A stretch of DNA of 64,000 bases from Crocodylus rhombifer (Eukaryota; Chordata; Crocodylia; Crocodylidae): the NCBI GenBank assembly GCA_038503035.1, contig JAVSML010024617.1, positions 357,955-421,954 on the forward strand, written 5' to 3'. The notes beneath the pieces were generated by a model. It did no database searches, had not been told where the DNA came from, and saw only the letters and a program-made list of their open reading frames with translations. Position numbers and translations under genes: made by a program. Shown here piece by piece: positions 1 to 10,235 of the stretch (positions within the stretch are counted from its first letter, which is position 1; every line of letters starts with the position of its first letter).

Positions 1-262
1 CAGGACAGAGCCATAATCCACTGCCTGTATGTCCCTACCTGGGACATGCAGGCTGCAGATGGCAGCTCTGCTCCAGCTCTGGACCATGCTGTCAGCACTG
101 CAAGATCCCAGCCCAGCTCTAGAGCAATTCCAGTAAGCATATAGCCATCCCAAAATTCCCCATATCCATCCCTCCCAATGGCACTGCCATTGCTGCCCAC
201 CCAGCGCAGGTGGCAGCAGCTGAGCCCTCCCTGCTCCCACTCACAGCACAGGCCCTTCTCAC
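1..262. other. Unassigned flank
   Basis: Moderately GC-rich sequence before the first recognisable element. I see no coding signal, known repeat end or tandem structure in it. Confidence 0.5.
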
Positions 263-868
263 TAGGGCTGTGCAAAATGGGCCGTATTCAATTCTGATTC
301 AGATTTGGCCTGAATCAGGGACAGTGATTCAGATCACTGTCCCCGATTGGATTGAATCACTGTCCCATTTTTGATTCGGCCAAATTGGACGATTCAATGC
401 TAATTCCGTGAATTAGTGATTTGGACGCAGGCACAGCTTTAAAAGTTTTTTCCTACATACTTTGAAATAGCAGCACAGCTCGTGGTTGCTGTGATGCTGG
501 GGCAGATGGAGTGTCCCACAGCAGTGGCAGTGGGTGGGCAGCAGTGGCAGTGCCATTGGGAGGGGTGGCTATGGCTCCCCATGCCTCCCCAGGTTGGTGA
601 TCAGCCTTGGGGACCCTGGGTGCCTCCCCCAGACCCAGAAGTCACCAGTCACAGAGCCGGGAGGGCATGGAGAAAAAACATTTAAAGCTATATCTATGTC
701 CAGATCACCAAATCTGTCCGAATCTGTCCAAATTGATTCAGAAGGTTCCAATTCAATTCAGAGAGATTAAAAGGTCCTCTGATTCAATTCAGATTCAGAG
801 ATTCGGCCACCAAATTGAGTCAAATCTCCGCCGAATCGAATCAGGGACCAAAGCTTTGCACAGCCCTA
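263..868. mobile_element. Non-autonomous DNA transposon with 14-bp terminal inverted repeats
   Basis: The left end TAGGGCTGTGCAAA (263-276) is matched exactly by its reverse complement at 855-868. The terminal TA on both sides fits a TA target duplication as in Tc1/mariner elements, although a 3-bp ACT duplication can also be read. The interior is full of GATTCA/TGAATC words and short inverted repeats on both sides, so the whole could fold on itself. The ORFs over it have no recognisable product. A related right end (GCACAGGCCTA) occurs at 25.85 kb. The short length and lack of a transposase indicate a MITE. Crocodilian MITEs such as Chompy are known, but I cannot say whether this belongs to them. 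Confidence 0.7.
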
Positions 869-3380
869 CTCCTCACCCCTCCCAGCAGAAAGAGGCTGAT
901 GGCGCTGCTGCCTGCCAGCACTGCTGGGGCCAGTCTCCACAGCAACCCTGGCCTTGCGCTGTAACAGTGCGGCTGCTGTTGGAGTCTCCATGGAAACCAG
1001 CCCTAGCCACAAAAGAGCTGCTGAGAAATGGAGTGAACTGCCATCCGGATCCCGCCTGTGGGCCAGACTTTGCCCACCCCTGTTTTAAATCCAGAACAAG
1101 ACAGAAAGATTCATGGGACCAAGAAATTTAAGATGCTGGACCTGGTTCATATCTTAATATAGCTGTTTTTGCCTCAGGTTAAGACAACTAACTTAGACTA
1201 AGGTCTTGGACACATTTTTCCAGAATACTTTGGTATTTTACCCACTTTTATAAGCCTGGATAAAGTATCTTGGTTAAGAGAAAGATATGGAATTATCCTA
1301 TTGCTTTCAAAATATTCTGCTACATCTCTAAGGGGAAAAAAGTCTTTTCTGGACAAAAGTGATACTTTGCACAATAACAGTAGTTTCCTCTCCCCCTTTA
1401 CTGAAGAATCATATGCAATTAAGAGTTACAATGAGGGATTTGATCAATTAAAACATTTTTAAAGCAATTATCATAATGAGAATCCTGTCTTGACAGTGTG
1501 GAATTTTGTGCTACATATTGTGCTGTGGGCTTTCCTTAAAAATAAAATTTTTTTATTATTCCAATAGTTGTCCTTCATTTCCTTGAAATGTAGATAAGCA
1601 TCTACAGTGAAAGTCACTATAAATAACAACAAAAAAGATACCAATAGGTACTGTTACCACAGGAGTCACAGAAAGTGCCAATATCAGTCCGATTTGTAGT
1701 CTAGTATTCAGTCTCTTCAGTATTGGGTCCTTCAGAAAAAGGCACAAGTACTCCACCCCCACCCCACCCCCAAATAACTGAGGTGTGGAATAATCGGTCT
1801 TCGTTCTCTCCTCATTCATATCATCCCAGTGTCTAAGACGTTTAACTCAAGTCCAGATGCATAAGATTTAATATCTTTTTCAAAATGTGTTCAGTCATTA
1901 ATTGTGACAACTGTATTACAGTACTTTTAATATGTTTGTATAAATATCCAGTTCCTATCTCTTGAGTATATTATGCAATCTTAATACAATTTTTGAGCCA
2001 CTGTTAATTCTTTGTAATAGAGGATAAATTGCCCATTTGTCTTTAGCAGAGAACAATAAAGTAATCATCAATCATGGTTCTATAAGAAAGCTTTTTGAAC
2101 TGTGCAACATAATGGTAAAGAACTGTGGAAGTAAAGGACTAAATAATATTGCTGCTTCCCAAGAACTGTACTGATACAGTGGCAAATAAAGCTGGAGACT
2201 AGGTGTGAAAACACCTGGAATGCAGTTAACCCTGATGTGTGCCATAATATATCAGATAACAGTCCCAAACCAAGTCAAGACAGTACCATCAACCAGTTCT
2301 CTCTTCTCCTGCACAAGTGCCTTGTGGTCTCCAAATATGAGATTCTTTAGATGCTAAGTAAAATAGCCTGTTCATTAAAATCAAAGACCTCCCCTACCCA
2401 GGTGTTTATGACAGGACTTCTCTAAGAGGCTACAACTATTCCTTGTTTGTTTCCTAATTCCATTAAGGTTTGTACATACTGCTTTGGATAGTTTGGGATT
2501 CACGCATTTTCTACATCCATGTAGAATGTACTTCTTTCAAAAGAAATAAATGGTGTCTCAGCCCACAACCAGCCAGTTAAATGTTCAGTTTAATAAGGCA
2601 ATTTCCTTCAAAAACATTGACTGTTACCTGCTTTAAGGTACAACTTTGAAATTAGTCATTTTTTAAAAAATTAGGAGGGGGGAAGACAGAGAGAGAATGT
2701 TCCCATTTTAATATTACAGACTTCTTCTTTTGAATCCTTCCTTGAAGTTCTGTAACCAGCTGAGATAATATACAACTTTAAAAATTATCCCATACCATTA
2801 ACTAAATGGAATTCTCTCTCTTTCAGTCCAGTGCATCATATACAAAAGGTCCAAGACAGGTTTGGGATACTAATTGCCAGGAGAGCATCTGATCTCTCTT
2901 CATATTGTAGATACTAATATGTAGCAAACCATTACATTTTCAAAGGAAAAGGAAACACAAAGACCTACTGATAATGCTGCACCAAAAAGTCAATGTGAGA
3001 AGTTATGTTTTCTACTCTCTGTAACATCTCATTATTTTGGTCTTAGACTGAAACCTCCAAAAGAATTAAAGGCTTTTTGAAGAGGGAAAACTCAGCTATT
3101 TCATTTTTTGAAACCAAGATCCTTCCTCTCCACCCCAACAACTGAAACACTGAGGTGAGAACAACTGATGTCAGCATCAGAAGAAAACCTGACTGAAATG
3201 GATAAGATTAAAGCCAGAGCTCTTTATTCATTTGACTCTTCAACATTTGTAGCGGAGAGAGACATAACAGCATTTTTGTTTAAATATAAAAGTACCTGGG
3301 ATTCACCTTTCTATCAGACTGGAGAGAGTAAGCCAGCACAGGAAGTCTTTCATGCAGAGAAATCAGCTGTATAATGGTTG
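869..3380. other. Non-coding, no recognised element
   Basis: AT-rich intergenic sequence. Short ORFs on both strands lack codon structure, splice context or similarity I recognise. One pyrimidine-rich stretch at about 1754-1772 (C/A-rich) is low complexity. Nothing else stands out. Confidence 0.5.
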
Positions 3381-3602
3381 CCGGTAGCATAACTAGGGTG
3401 GGATTAGCCTGACACCAGCTCCAGGCACTAATGTGGGGGTGGAGGGAGGGAGCACTAGAATAGTGGCTCCCTGGGGAGCCTGTGTGGCAGCAGTGGTAAC
3501 ACCACCAGCCCCAGCCAGTGTTTGGGGAGCCCACATAGTGGCACTAGCAACCCCCACTCCCTCCCAACCCAGGATGCCAGAATAGCTAGTTATGCCTCCA
3601 GT
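3381..3602. mobile_element. Small MITE with GCATAACTAG ends
   Basis: CCGGTAGCATAACTAG (3381-3396) pairs with CTAGTTATGCCTCCAG (3586-3601) at 13 of 16 positions as terminal inverted repeats. The 220-bp body is GC-rich compared with its AT-rich surroundings and has no coding capacity. Size, ends and base composition fit a non-autonomous DNA transposon. The superfamily is not determined because no clear target duplication is visible. Confidence 0.55.
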
Positions 3603-4097
3603 CATTGCTACTGGAGTCTACTTTAAAGGACATTGTTGTACATTATTTTTGTAGCCATGATGGTTCAGGGATATGTGAGAAACAAGATTTGGGAGGAAAC
3701 CAAACAATCGCTATGCTCCAGAAGGATCTCCCACAGAAAAATGATAGAGGACAAACACCTTCTCAGTAGTTTGCCAACACATTTCATAAAACAACTATTC
3801 CATTTCTGACAGTATAGTCCTTGTTCTCAAAGGAAACCTAGGCAATACCCTCTGAAGATGGTCCTAGGAACAGAAATTCATAACTTTACTATACACCAAA
3901 AACCACCACCTACTAGAAATATTGGTTTTATAGTTGACTATAACTCATCTTTTCCTCTGATAACTTCTTGCTCCACCAGTGATTATTAACCATTTCCCTT
4001 TCTGGAGGGCAAATACATTAACATCATTAGGTTAAACTAAAGTACTTGCTCTAACTTGTAATTAGCGTGGACACTGACAGCATTTTTTTCCCCGTCA

Positions 4098-4200
4098 GAC
4101 CTGAGGAAGGGTGTTTGAAGCCCAAAACTTTGTTTCTACTCTCTCCCAACTCTAGAAGTGTCTAATAAAAGATATTGCCTCAGTTCAGAAATCTCTCTCC
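4098..4200 (+). repeat. Interspersed repeat family P, copy 1
   Basis: Carries GAGGAAGGGTGTTTGAAGCC, then CCCAACTCTAGAAGTGTCTAATAAAAGATAT (in pieces). The same block order occurs at 4355-4500, 5563-5715, 23830-23945 (diverged) and 63786-64000. The family is dispersed and non-coding. I recognise the GAAGAAGGGTG / CTAATAAAAG signature as typical of sauropsid genomes but cannot name it. Confidence 0.55.
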
Positions 4201-4354
4201 CTTCATTATCAGAAAGAACAAATCGATTTACATAAGGTAAGAATGGTTGTAGAATTTCTCAAATGGGTCTTTCAACCTACACCAGAAGTTTTTAGAGTTA
4301 TTTTTATAGTGGGACCCTCATTTTGTGTTTTCACTGCAGAGCTGAATTACCCCT

Positions 4355-4500
4355 ACTCATTTCTACCTAGGAGAACTTTTACAATCTCCCATGCCTGGTG
4401 AAGGGTGCCTGTGTCAGAAAGATTTTTTTTCGCAAATATCTAGTTGGCCTAATAAAAAATATCACCTCTGCCACTAGTTTTCATTGCTTTTGCCTCTAGA
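4355..4500 (+). repeat. Interspersed repeat family P, copy 2 (intact site)
   Basis: Contains CATTTCTACCTAGGAGAAC, GGTGAAGGGTGCCTGTG, CAAATATCTAGTTGGCCTAA and TATCACCTCTGCCAC. It is a close paralogue of 5563-5715 and keeps unbroken the sequence that in the other copy is split by an LTR, so it serves as an empty-site reference. Confidence 0.6.
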
Positions 4501-4902
4501 CCGATGCGTCTACAACCTGGATACCTGACACATGGAAGATATCGATTTTTAGCCACTTTTTTAAATGAAAACTTCATAATTTTACAAGAAGGAAGCAAAA
4601 TTTACCACCTGAGGTCCTCCTCCTGCCTTTCTTCAAATTAACATGCATTCCAACAGAGCACAGAGATACCTCCCCACAAAAGAGACTCCTCCCCAGGAGA
4701 GTATTCCACCTTTCCACTCTTCTGTAAAATATGAAACATCATAACCAGAAGGAAATATGATTCTATGTCCTGCTTACCACCAGACAACTTCAAGGTAAAC
4801 AGATTTGTCTGACTTTTCTCTGAGTCTGTTTTGCATAAAATGAACTGTTCAAAGCAGGAGACTTTACCACACCTGCAGCTGTTCTGTGAAATATGAATTT
4901 TC
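4501..4902. other. Unassigned spacer
   Basis: About 400 bp between the two family P copies. AT-rich and with no coding or repeat signal I can support, apart from weak similarity of its last 40 bases to the sequence just upstream of 4363. Confidence 0.4.
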
Positions 4903-4907
4903 ATTTC

Positions 4908-5562
4908 TGTTAAACCCCAACTCCATGCGGCGCCCAATAACTAGGGAGACAACGATCCACTTGCTCATGGATCCTGTTACTCATCAGCCAGAGCAAGCAG
5001 GGAGCAAACACCAGCACACATTGCTCACAACAGCTTTATTCAAAATGGACACAGCTTTAGGCGAGCTCCCCCCACAGACACACAGCCTGTGAAACCGGGG
5101 AGCAACACTGAACATTAGTTTTTTCACATTTTATACACCTTGGTTTATGCTCATTAACATTTACTCCACCTTTGTCCCCGCTTTGTTCTACCCATATCTC
5201 CTCCCCTCTCAGGCTCTACCTCTGTTTACTTCGTTAACATGTGATGCCTATGCATTTCATTCATTTACATGCCTTTTCACTATGAGTGCATGCGTAAAAC
5301 CATGAACCTGGCTTCTCCCAGTCAATTGTGGTTTCTTGCTGATTTCAGCACCATATCCAAGGTCTTGCTTCTGCTTTATCTCCTGATGATAATTGGTGGG
5401 CTGCATCTTGTTAAGAAACTGCTTGCCTAATAAGCATTTGCAAAGTTACTTTTAATATAACATTTTGCCTTGTGGTCAGCAGCTTTGCTGAGACACAGAA
5501 AAAAGCCTTTATTCAGCTGCAAATCCAGTGCTCCCCAAGATCCAAATACTATCACCCTAACA
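4908..5562 (-). mobile_element. Solo LTR of an endogenous retrovirus with 5-bp target duplication
   Basis: A 655-bp block starts TGTTAAACC and ends CCCTAACA, the TG...CA ends of an LTR. It is flanked by identical ATTTC at 4903-4907 and 5563-5567. There is no gag, pol or env sequence next to it, so it is a solo LTR left by recombination between two LTRs. The minus orientation is chosen because AATAAA on that strand (around 5036-5041) sits about 520 bases from the 5' end, where a polyadenylation signal is expected. An AATAAA on the same strand near 5510 is too close to the start. The orientation is inference; the element boundaries are well supported. Confidence 0.8.
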
Positions 5563-5715
5563 ATTTCTACCTAGGAGAACTTTTTACAATCTTTAAAATT
5601 TCCTATGCCTGATGCCTGTGCTGAAAGCTTGCAAAAAAAAAAAAATTTTTTTTTTTTTTGCAAATATCTAGTTGGTCTGATAAAAGATATCACCTCTGCC
5701 ACAAGTTTTGATCCC
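5563..5715 (+). repeat. Interspersed repeat family P, copy 3 (split by the LTR)
   Basis: Continues directly from the LTR target duplication with TACCTAGGAGAACTTTTT, then GCCTGTGCTGAAAGCTTGCA, an A-run and a T-run (about 5632-5660), and CAAATATCTAGTTGGTCTGA. It aligns with 4363-4500. The A/T run replaces a shorter T-run in copy 2. Confidence 0.6.
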
Positions 5716-7300
5716 TGCTCATAAAACAGTCTAGCTCAAACTAAAACTTTTTAGGGGAACAGACTCTAGTTCTTTGGGATGAGGTAGGGTAAGCCATTCT
5801 AAGAATCCTTTCCCTGTGAATTATGGGGAAATGTGTGCTCCTTTTTTGGGCACATTTAGAGAATTGCAGGAGGCAACAGAGGATTCACAGCACTACTGGG
5901 TTAGCCAGCATCCAGATTATGGAGTGGAAGTGTTAACAACTCTCCATTGTGCTCACTCAGGTTTAAATTCATACCCCTCACCCCTTCTTCAGCTAACCAA
6001 ATTAAGTTAGGGTTTTGTTGTGTGCCCCTGAGTTAAGGGGCTACATTTTAAATAAAACTTGAGTAAACTTTGTCTGGAACACAAGCCTCTACAACAGCCA
6101 CCCCCTCAGGCCCATTTGACTCAGTTGCAGCTGGTATCAGTGCACTTAAAGTATTTGAGAGGATTATTTTGCTTCATTATATACACTATCATTAGCTCCA
6201 AATTCATTCACTTTATTCAAAACAAGCTTCTCAGCAATTTAACTTTCACCTTTCTAAAGGTCCTGACTTGGATTACCCTGGCACCAGTGAAGACAGAGAG
6301 TAACCCAAAGCAACAGAACTAGAGCAGCAGACTAATGGGTGCTCACATTCAGGCCCAAAACAATTTATTGGGTTCATTAGACAAAGGTGCTACAATATTT
6401 GCTAGAAAAGTGTTCTCAGCCATAGTTTCCTTACTAGTATCACATGCATTTCTTAACACTTGTTCATGAAGAAATATATTCCTCATTTTAGTCCTACCTC
6501 ATGCAAACTTGGTGTAACTGTCATCTCACTTTTAAATTTTGGTGCTATTTAGAATAGCTGACACACAATATTAGAAGTACAGGCCATGACTGTTACATTA
6601 AAAAACAATTCATTCTTCATTCTAAACTCTCTCCACTATTAGTCATTTATGCCTCCTTAACTCTGGGCCCTTAGCCTCATATTTGACTGCTAACACATGA
6701 AACCTAAGCTTTTAGCCAGAAAAAATGGTCTTCAGCACTACACTGAGCCGAAATAGCCCAGCCATGCCAGTTATATCCGGCCCAACACAAGCACAGATCT
6801 ATACACACACTCTTCTTTCTTCCACTAAATTTATCCAGGGAGAGATAAGAACATTTCTCATAGGACCAATCACAGGGTTAAAGCAACTAAGCTTAATCAG
6901 CCCAAAGGCTGACACAATTAAAGACTAAACCTGATCCTTTTGTCAGAAAACTATGGTTCCCAGGTAGATATTTCTTTAGGAGTGTGTTTGAAAAGCTAGG
7001 CAGTTTTTTGGCATTTGAAAGGAATGAGTGCCCTCATGCAAGCCTCAAAATATAAACAGACTTCTGTCTTAAACAGTGGTTGGGAAAAAAAACAATGCAC
7101 TTCCCTGAGTGCTTAGCAGGGCAAGAGGTTTCAACCATATGTTGTGACAAAGATTGAATGCATAGACAGGTATAATAAAATTATGTGGGTGTGTTCTCCC
7201 CATGCAAAATAACACTGCTGTATCCCCTTGCATTTAAATTGGCAATAGCCATTTCTACATTGCATTCAGAGTTCCAGCACACTGTACACGCACCTGCAAT
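5716..7300. other. Non-coding, no recognised element
   Basis: AT-rich sequence with short ORFs that look random. No inverted ends, LINE motifs or tandem units seen. Confidence 0.5.
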
Positions 7301-7329
7301 CCTCACTCTTCTGCCATTAGACTACTATT

Positions 7330-7650
7330 AGCCAATTGCCCATCAAGAATGACGGGGGTAGGGGCAGGCAGGGATGGAGCCCCATGCCCCACCCCCATCC
7401 TGACCCCCCCCATCCTGCTCCTCCCTTCCTTCCTGCTGCTTGTGGTCCCAGCAGCTGGGGGAGGGGAGGAATGGGCCCAGGCCTGATGTGGGTAAGGACC
7501 AGGCCCGAGAGTGGAGAGATGCCAGACTGCCATGGTGGGGCAGTGGGACAGTGGGTCAAGGCCTACCTGGTGGCAGTGGGAGGATGGGAGGAGTGAGCTC
7601 TGGCTCAAGGAGGGGAGGAAGTCTGCAAGCTGATGTCGGTGACTGGCATG
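7330..7650. mobile_element. Left arm of a GC-rich inverted-arm element, split by CR1
   Basis: GC-rich purine/pyrimidine-biased sequence, unlike the AT-rich DNA to its left. Bases 7463-7492 match the reverse complement of 10334-10363 at 29 of 30 positions, and similarity continues for about 20 bases outside the core. The two arms lie on either side of the CR1 copy, so they probably formed one foldback element before CR1 landed between them. The outer left border is not clear. Confidence 0.5.
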
Positions 7651-9986
7651 GACAGCTAGAGACCCTCTGGGTAAAAATTCATGGGGAATACGGCACAGGG
7701 GACACAATGGTGGGAGTCTACTACAGACCTCCCACTCAAAGTCCTGAGCTTGACCAGGAGTTCGCCCGGGAACTGACTGAGGCCGCTTGCTCCAGGACCT
7801 TGGTTGTCATGGGTGACTTCAATTACCCGGACAGCTTCTGGGAAGATGACTCAGCAAAATCCGAGCAGTCGCAAAGCTTTCTCTCGTGCGTGGATGACCT
7901 CTACCTGACTCAAGAAGTCTATGGGCCAATGAGAGGCAAAGCGCTGCTCGACCTGGTACTGGCTACAGGGGACGACCTAATCGGCGACCTAGTGATCGAT
8001 GGGAAGCTGGGTGACAGCGACCACGAGCTGATCACCTTCACCATCCGCCGTAAAGCTGGCAAGTCAGTCAGCAACACAGAAGTCCTTGACTTCAGAAAAG
8101 CCGACTTTGACAAGCTCAAGAGGCTAGTCGATCAGGCCCTTAGGGACCGTGACCCCAGGGAGATGGGAGTTCAAGAAGAGTGGTTGCTTCTCAAGGAAGC
8201 GATCCTCAATGCACAAGCTAAATCTATTCCAACATGGAGGAAAGGCAGCAAGAAGGCACAGCAGCCCCCCTGGCTCTCCAGGGACCTAGCGGACCTCCTG
8301 TGGCTTAAAAGGAAAGCCTACAAAGGATGGAGGACAGGATTCACCTCCAAGGAGGATTACTCCGCACTGGTCCGGTCCTGCAGGGAGCAAACCAGGAAAG
8401 CCAAGGCTGCAACTGAACTCCAACTAGCTTCAGGCATCAAGGACAACAAAAAGTCCTTTTTCAGACATGTGGGGAGCCGGAGGAAAAGCAAGGGCAACAT
8501 TGGACCCCTGCTAAACCAGATGGGGCAACTGGCAACTGACGCCCAGGAAAAAGCCAACCTATTAAATAGGTACTTTGCGTCAGTCTTTCATCAGTCACAT
8601 GGGATGCCCATGCCTGCTATGGGACAGGGAAATCTGGGTGAGGGGGATCCCCTACCCTCCATAAATGCTGACCTCGTGAAGGAACACCTTGAGAAGCTGG
8701 ATACCTTCAAGTCAGCTGGCCCTGACAATCTGCACCCCAGGGTACCCAAGGAGCTGGCGAGCGTCATAGCCCAGCCCCTGGCACGGGTCTTTGAAAACTC
8801 CTGGCGCTCTGGTGTAGTGCCCGAAGACTGGAAGAAGGCCAATGTGGTGCCGATCTTCAAGAAAGGGAGGAGAGTGGATCCGGCTAACTACAGGCCCATT
8901 AGCCTGACTTCTATCCTGGGGAAGATCCTAGAAAAGTTTATTAAGGAGGCCATCCTTGATGGACTGGCCCAGGCTAACATTCTAAGGGACAGCCAGCATG
9001 GGTTTGTTGCGGGTAGGTCTTGTTTGACCAATCTCATTTCCTTCTATGACCAGGTGACCTATCACCTGGACAAGGGAGAAGAGATTGATGTCATATATCT
9101 TGACTTCAAAAAAGCTTTTGATCTGGTATCCCATGATCACCTCTTGGCCAAACTGCCCAGTTGTGGCCTTGGCTCCACCACAATCCGCTGGCTGGGAAAT
9201 TGGCTCTGTGGTTGGATCCAGAGGGTTGTGATTGATGGCAGTCACTCATCGTGGTGCCCTGCGACCAGTGGGGTCCCTCAAGGCTCTGTCCTTGGACCCA
9301 TACTGTTCAACATCTTCATTAATGATGTGGACATTGAAGTCAGGAGTGGACTGGCCAAGTTCGCCAATGACACCAAACTTTGGGGCAAAGCATCCACGCC
9401 AGAAGATAGGCGGGTGATCCAGGCTGACCTGGACAAGCTCAGCAAATGGGCAGACAAGAACCTGATGGTGTTTAACACCGAAAAATGCAAGGTTCTCCAC
9501 CTTGGGAGGAAAAACCTGCAGCACCCTTATAGGCTCGGCAGTGCTATGTTGGATAGCACTACAGAAGAAAGAGACTTGGGGGTCATCATTGACTACAAGA
9601 TGAACATGAGCCTGCAATGTGATGCTGCGGCTAATAAAGCGACCAAAACGCTGGCTTGCATCCATAGATGCTTCTCGAGCAAATCCCGGGACGTCATTCT
9701 CCCCTTGTACTCGGCCTTGGTGAGGCCGCAGCTGGAGTACTGCGTCCAGTTTTGGGCTCCACAATTTAAAAAGGATGTGGAGAAGCTTGAGAGAGTCCAG
9801 AGGAGAGCCACGCGCATGATCAGAGGTCAGGAAAACAGATCTTATGATGACAGGCTGAGAGACATGGGACTCTTTAGCCTGGAAAAGCGCAGGCTCAGGG
9901 GTGATCTGATGGCCACCTATAAGTTTATTGGAGTGACCACCAGGATCTGGGGGAACGTTTGTTCACCAGAGCGCCCCAAGGGATGA
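7440..9986 (+). pseudogene. CR1 ORF2 endonuclease/reverse transcriptase, one frameshift and an altered catalytic site
   Basis: An 848-codon open frame. The first 70 or so codons are unrelated GC-rich flank read by chance; the CR1 protein starts near residue 72. Endonuclease motifs: VYYRPP (about residue 92), GDFNYPD (about 124) and SDHELITF (about 193). RT motifs: YRPISLTSILGK (about 483), GFVAGRSCLTNL (about 521), IYLDFKKAFD (about 552), SGVPQGSVLGPILFN (about 610) and KFANDTKLWG (about 640). In active RTs the FxDD box carries two aspartates; here the first is Asn (AAT, 9365-9367), so the enzyme should be inactive. The change is GAT to AAT after C, the expected result of CpG decay. The frame ends at a TGA at 9984-9986 because of a one-base loss close by; the C-terminus continues in the next frame. 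This is a recent but dead copy. Confidence 0.9.
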
Positions 9987-10235
9987 CGAGGTCGAATGGT
10001 CACAAACTCCTGCAAAACCATTTTAGGGTGGACATAAGGAAGAATTTCTTTACTGTCCGAGCCCCCAAGGTCTGGAGCAGTCTGCCAGCGGAGGTGGTTC
10101 AAGCACCTACATTGAACACCTTCAAGAGTAAATTGGATGCTTATCTTGCTGGGATCCTATGACCCAGCTGACTTCCTGCCCTTTGGGCAGGGGGCTGGAC
10201 TCGATGATCTCCCGAGGTCCCTTCCAGCCCTGATG
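7651..10235 (+). mobile_element. CR1 LINE, lineage A, 5'-truncated, near-complete ORF2
   Basis: CR1 similarity starts around 7651 inside the endonuclease domain and runs through the reverse transcriptase to a typical CR1 3'UTR (GGCAGGGGGCTGGACTCGAT, then GGTCCCTTCCAGCCCTGATG) ending near 10235. It is 5'-truncated, as most CR1 copies are: ORF1 and the first third of the endonuclease are missing. The 3' end and C-terminus (LDAYLAGIL) match the fragment inserted at 38859-39167, and the internal protein matches 41153-41568. I call this group lineage A. Confidence 0.93.
9959..10162 (+). pseudogene. CR1 ORF2 C-terminus, shifted frame
   Basis: The frame next to the main CR1 ORF encodes the conserved CR1 tail: SNGHKLL, FRVDIRKNFFTVRAPKVW, LPAEVVQAPTLNTF and LDAYLAGIL, then stop. 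In the paralogous insert at 38.9-39.2 kb the same segment is in one frame with the upstream sequence. Comparison places a single-base deletion in this copy around 9981-9983. Confidence 0.85.

Noticed and set aside
607..1131. 174-codon plus-strand ORF
   Set aside because: It overlaps the end of the TIR transposon and runs into flank; no domain, and composition follows the repeat.
7440..7650. First 70 codons of the 848-codon frame as the N-terminus of a protein
   Set aside because: They are Gly/Arg/Trp-rich translation of the GC-rich flank, whose inverted partner lies beyond the CR1. CR1 similarity starts only at about residue 72.
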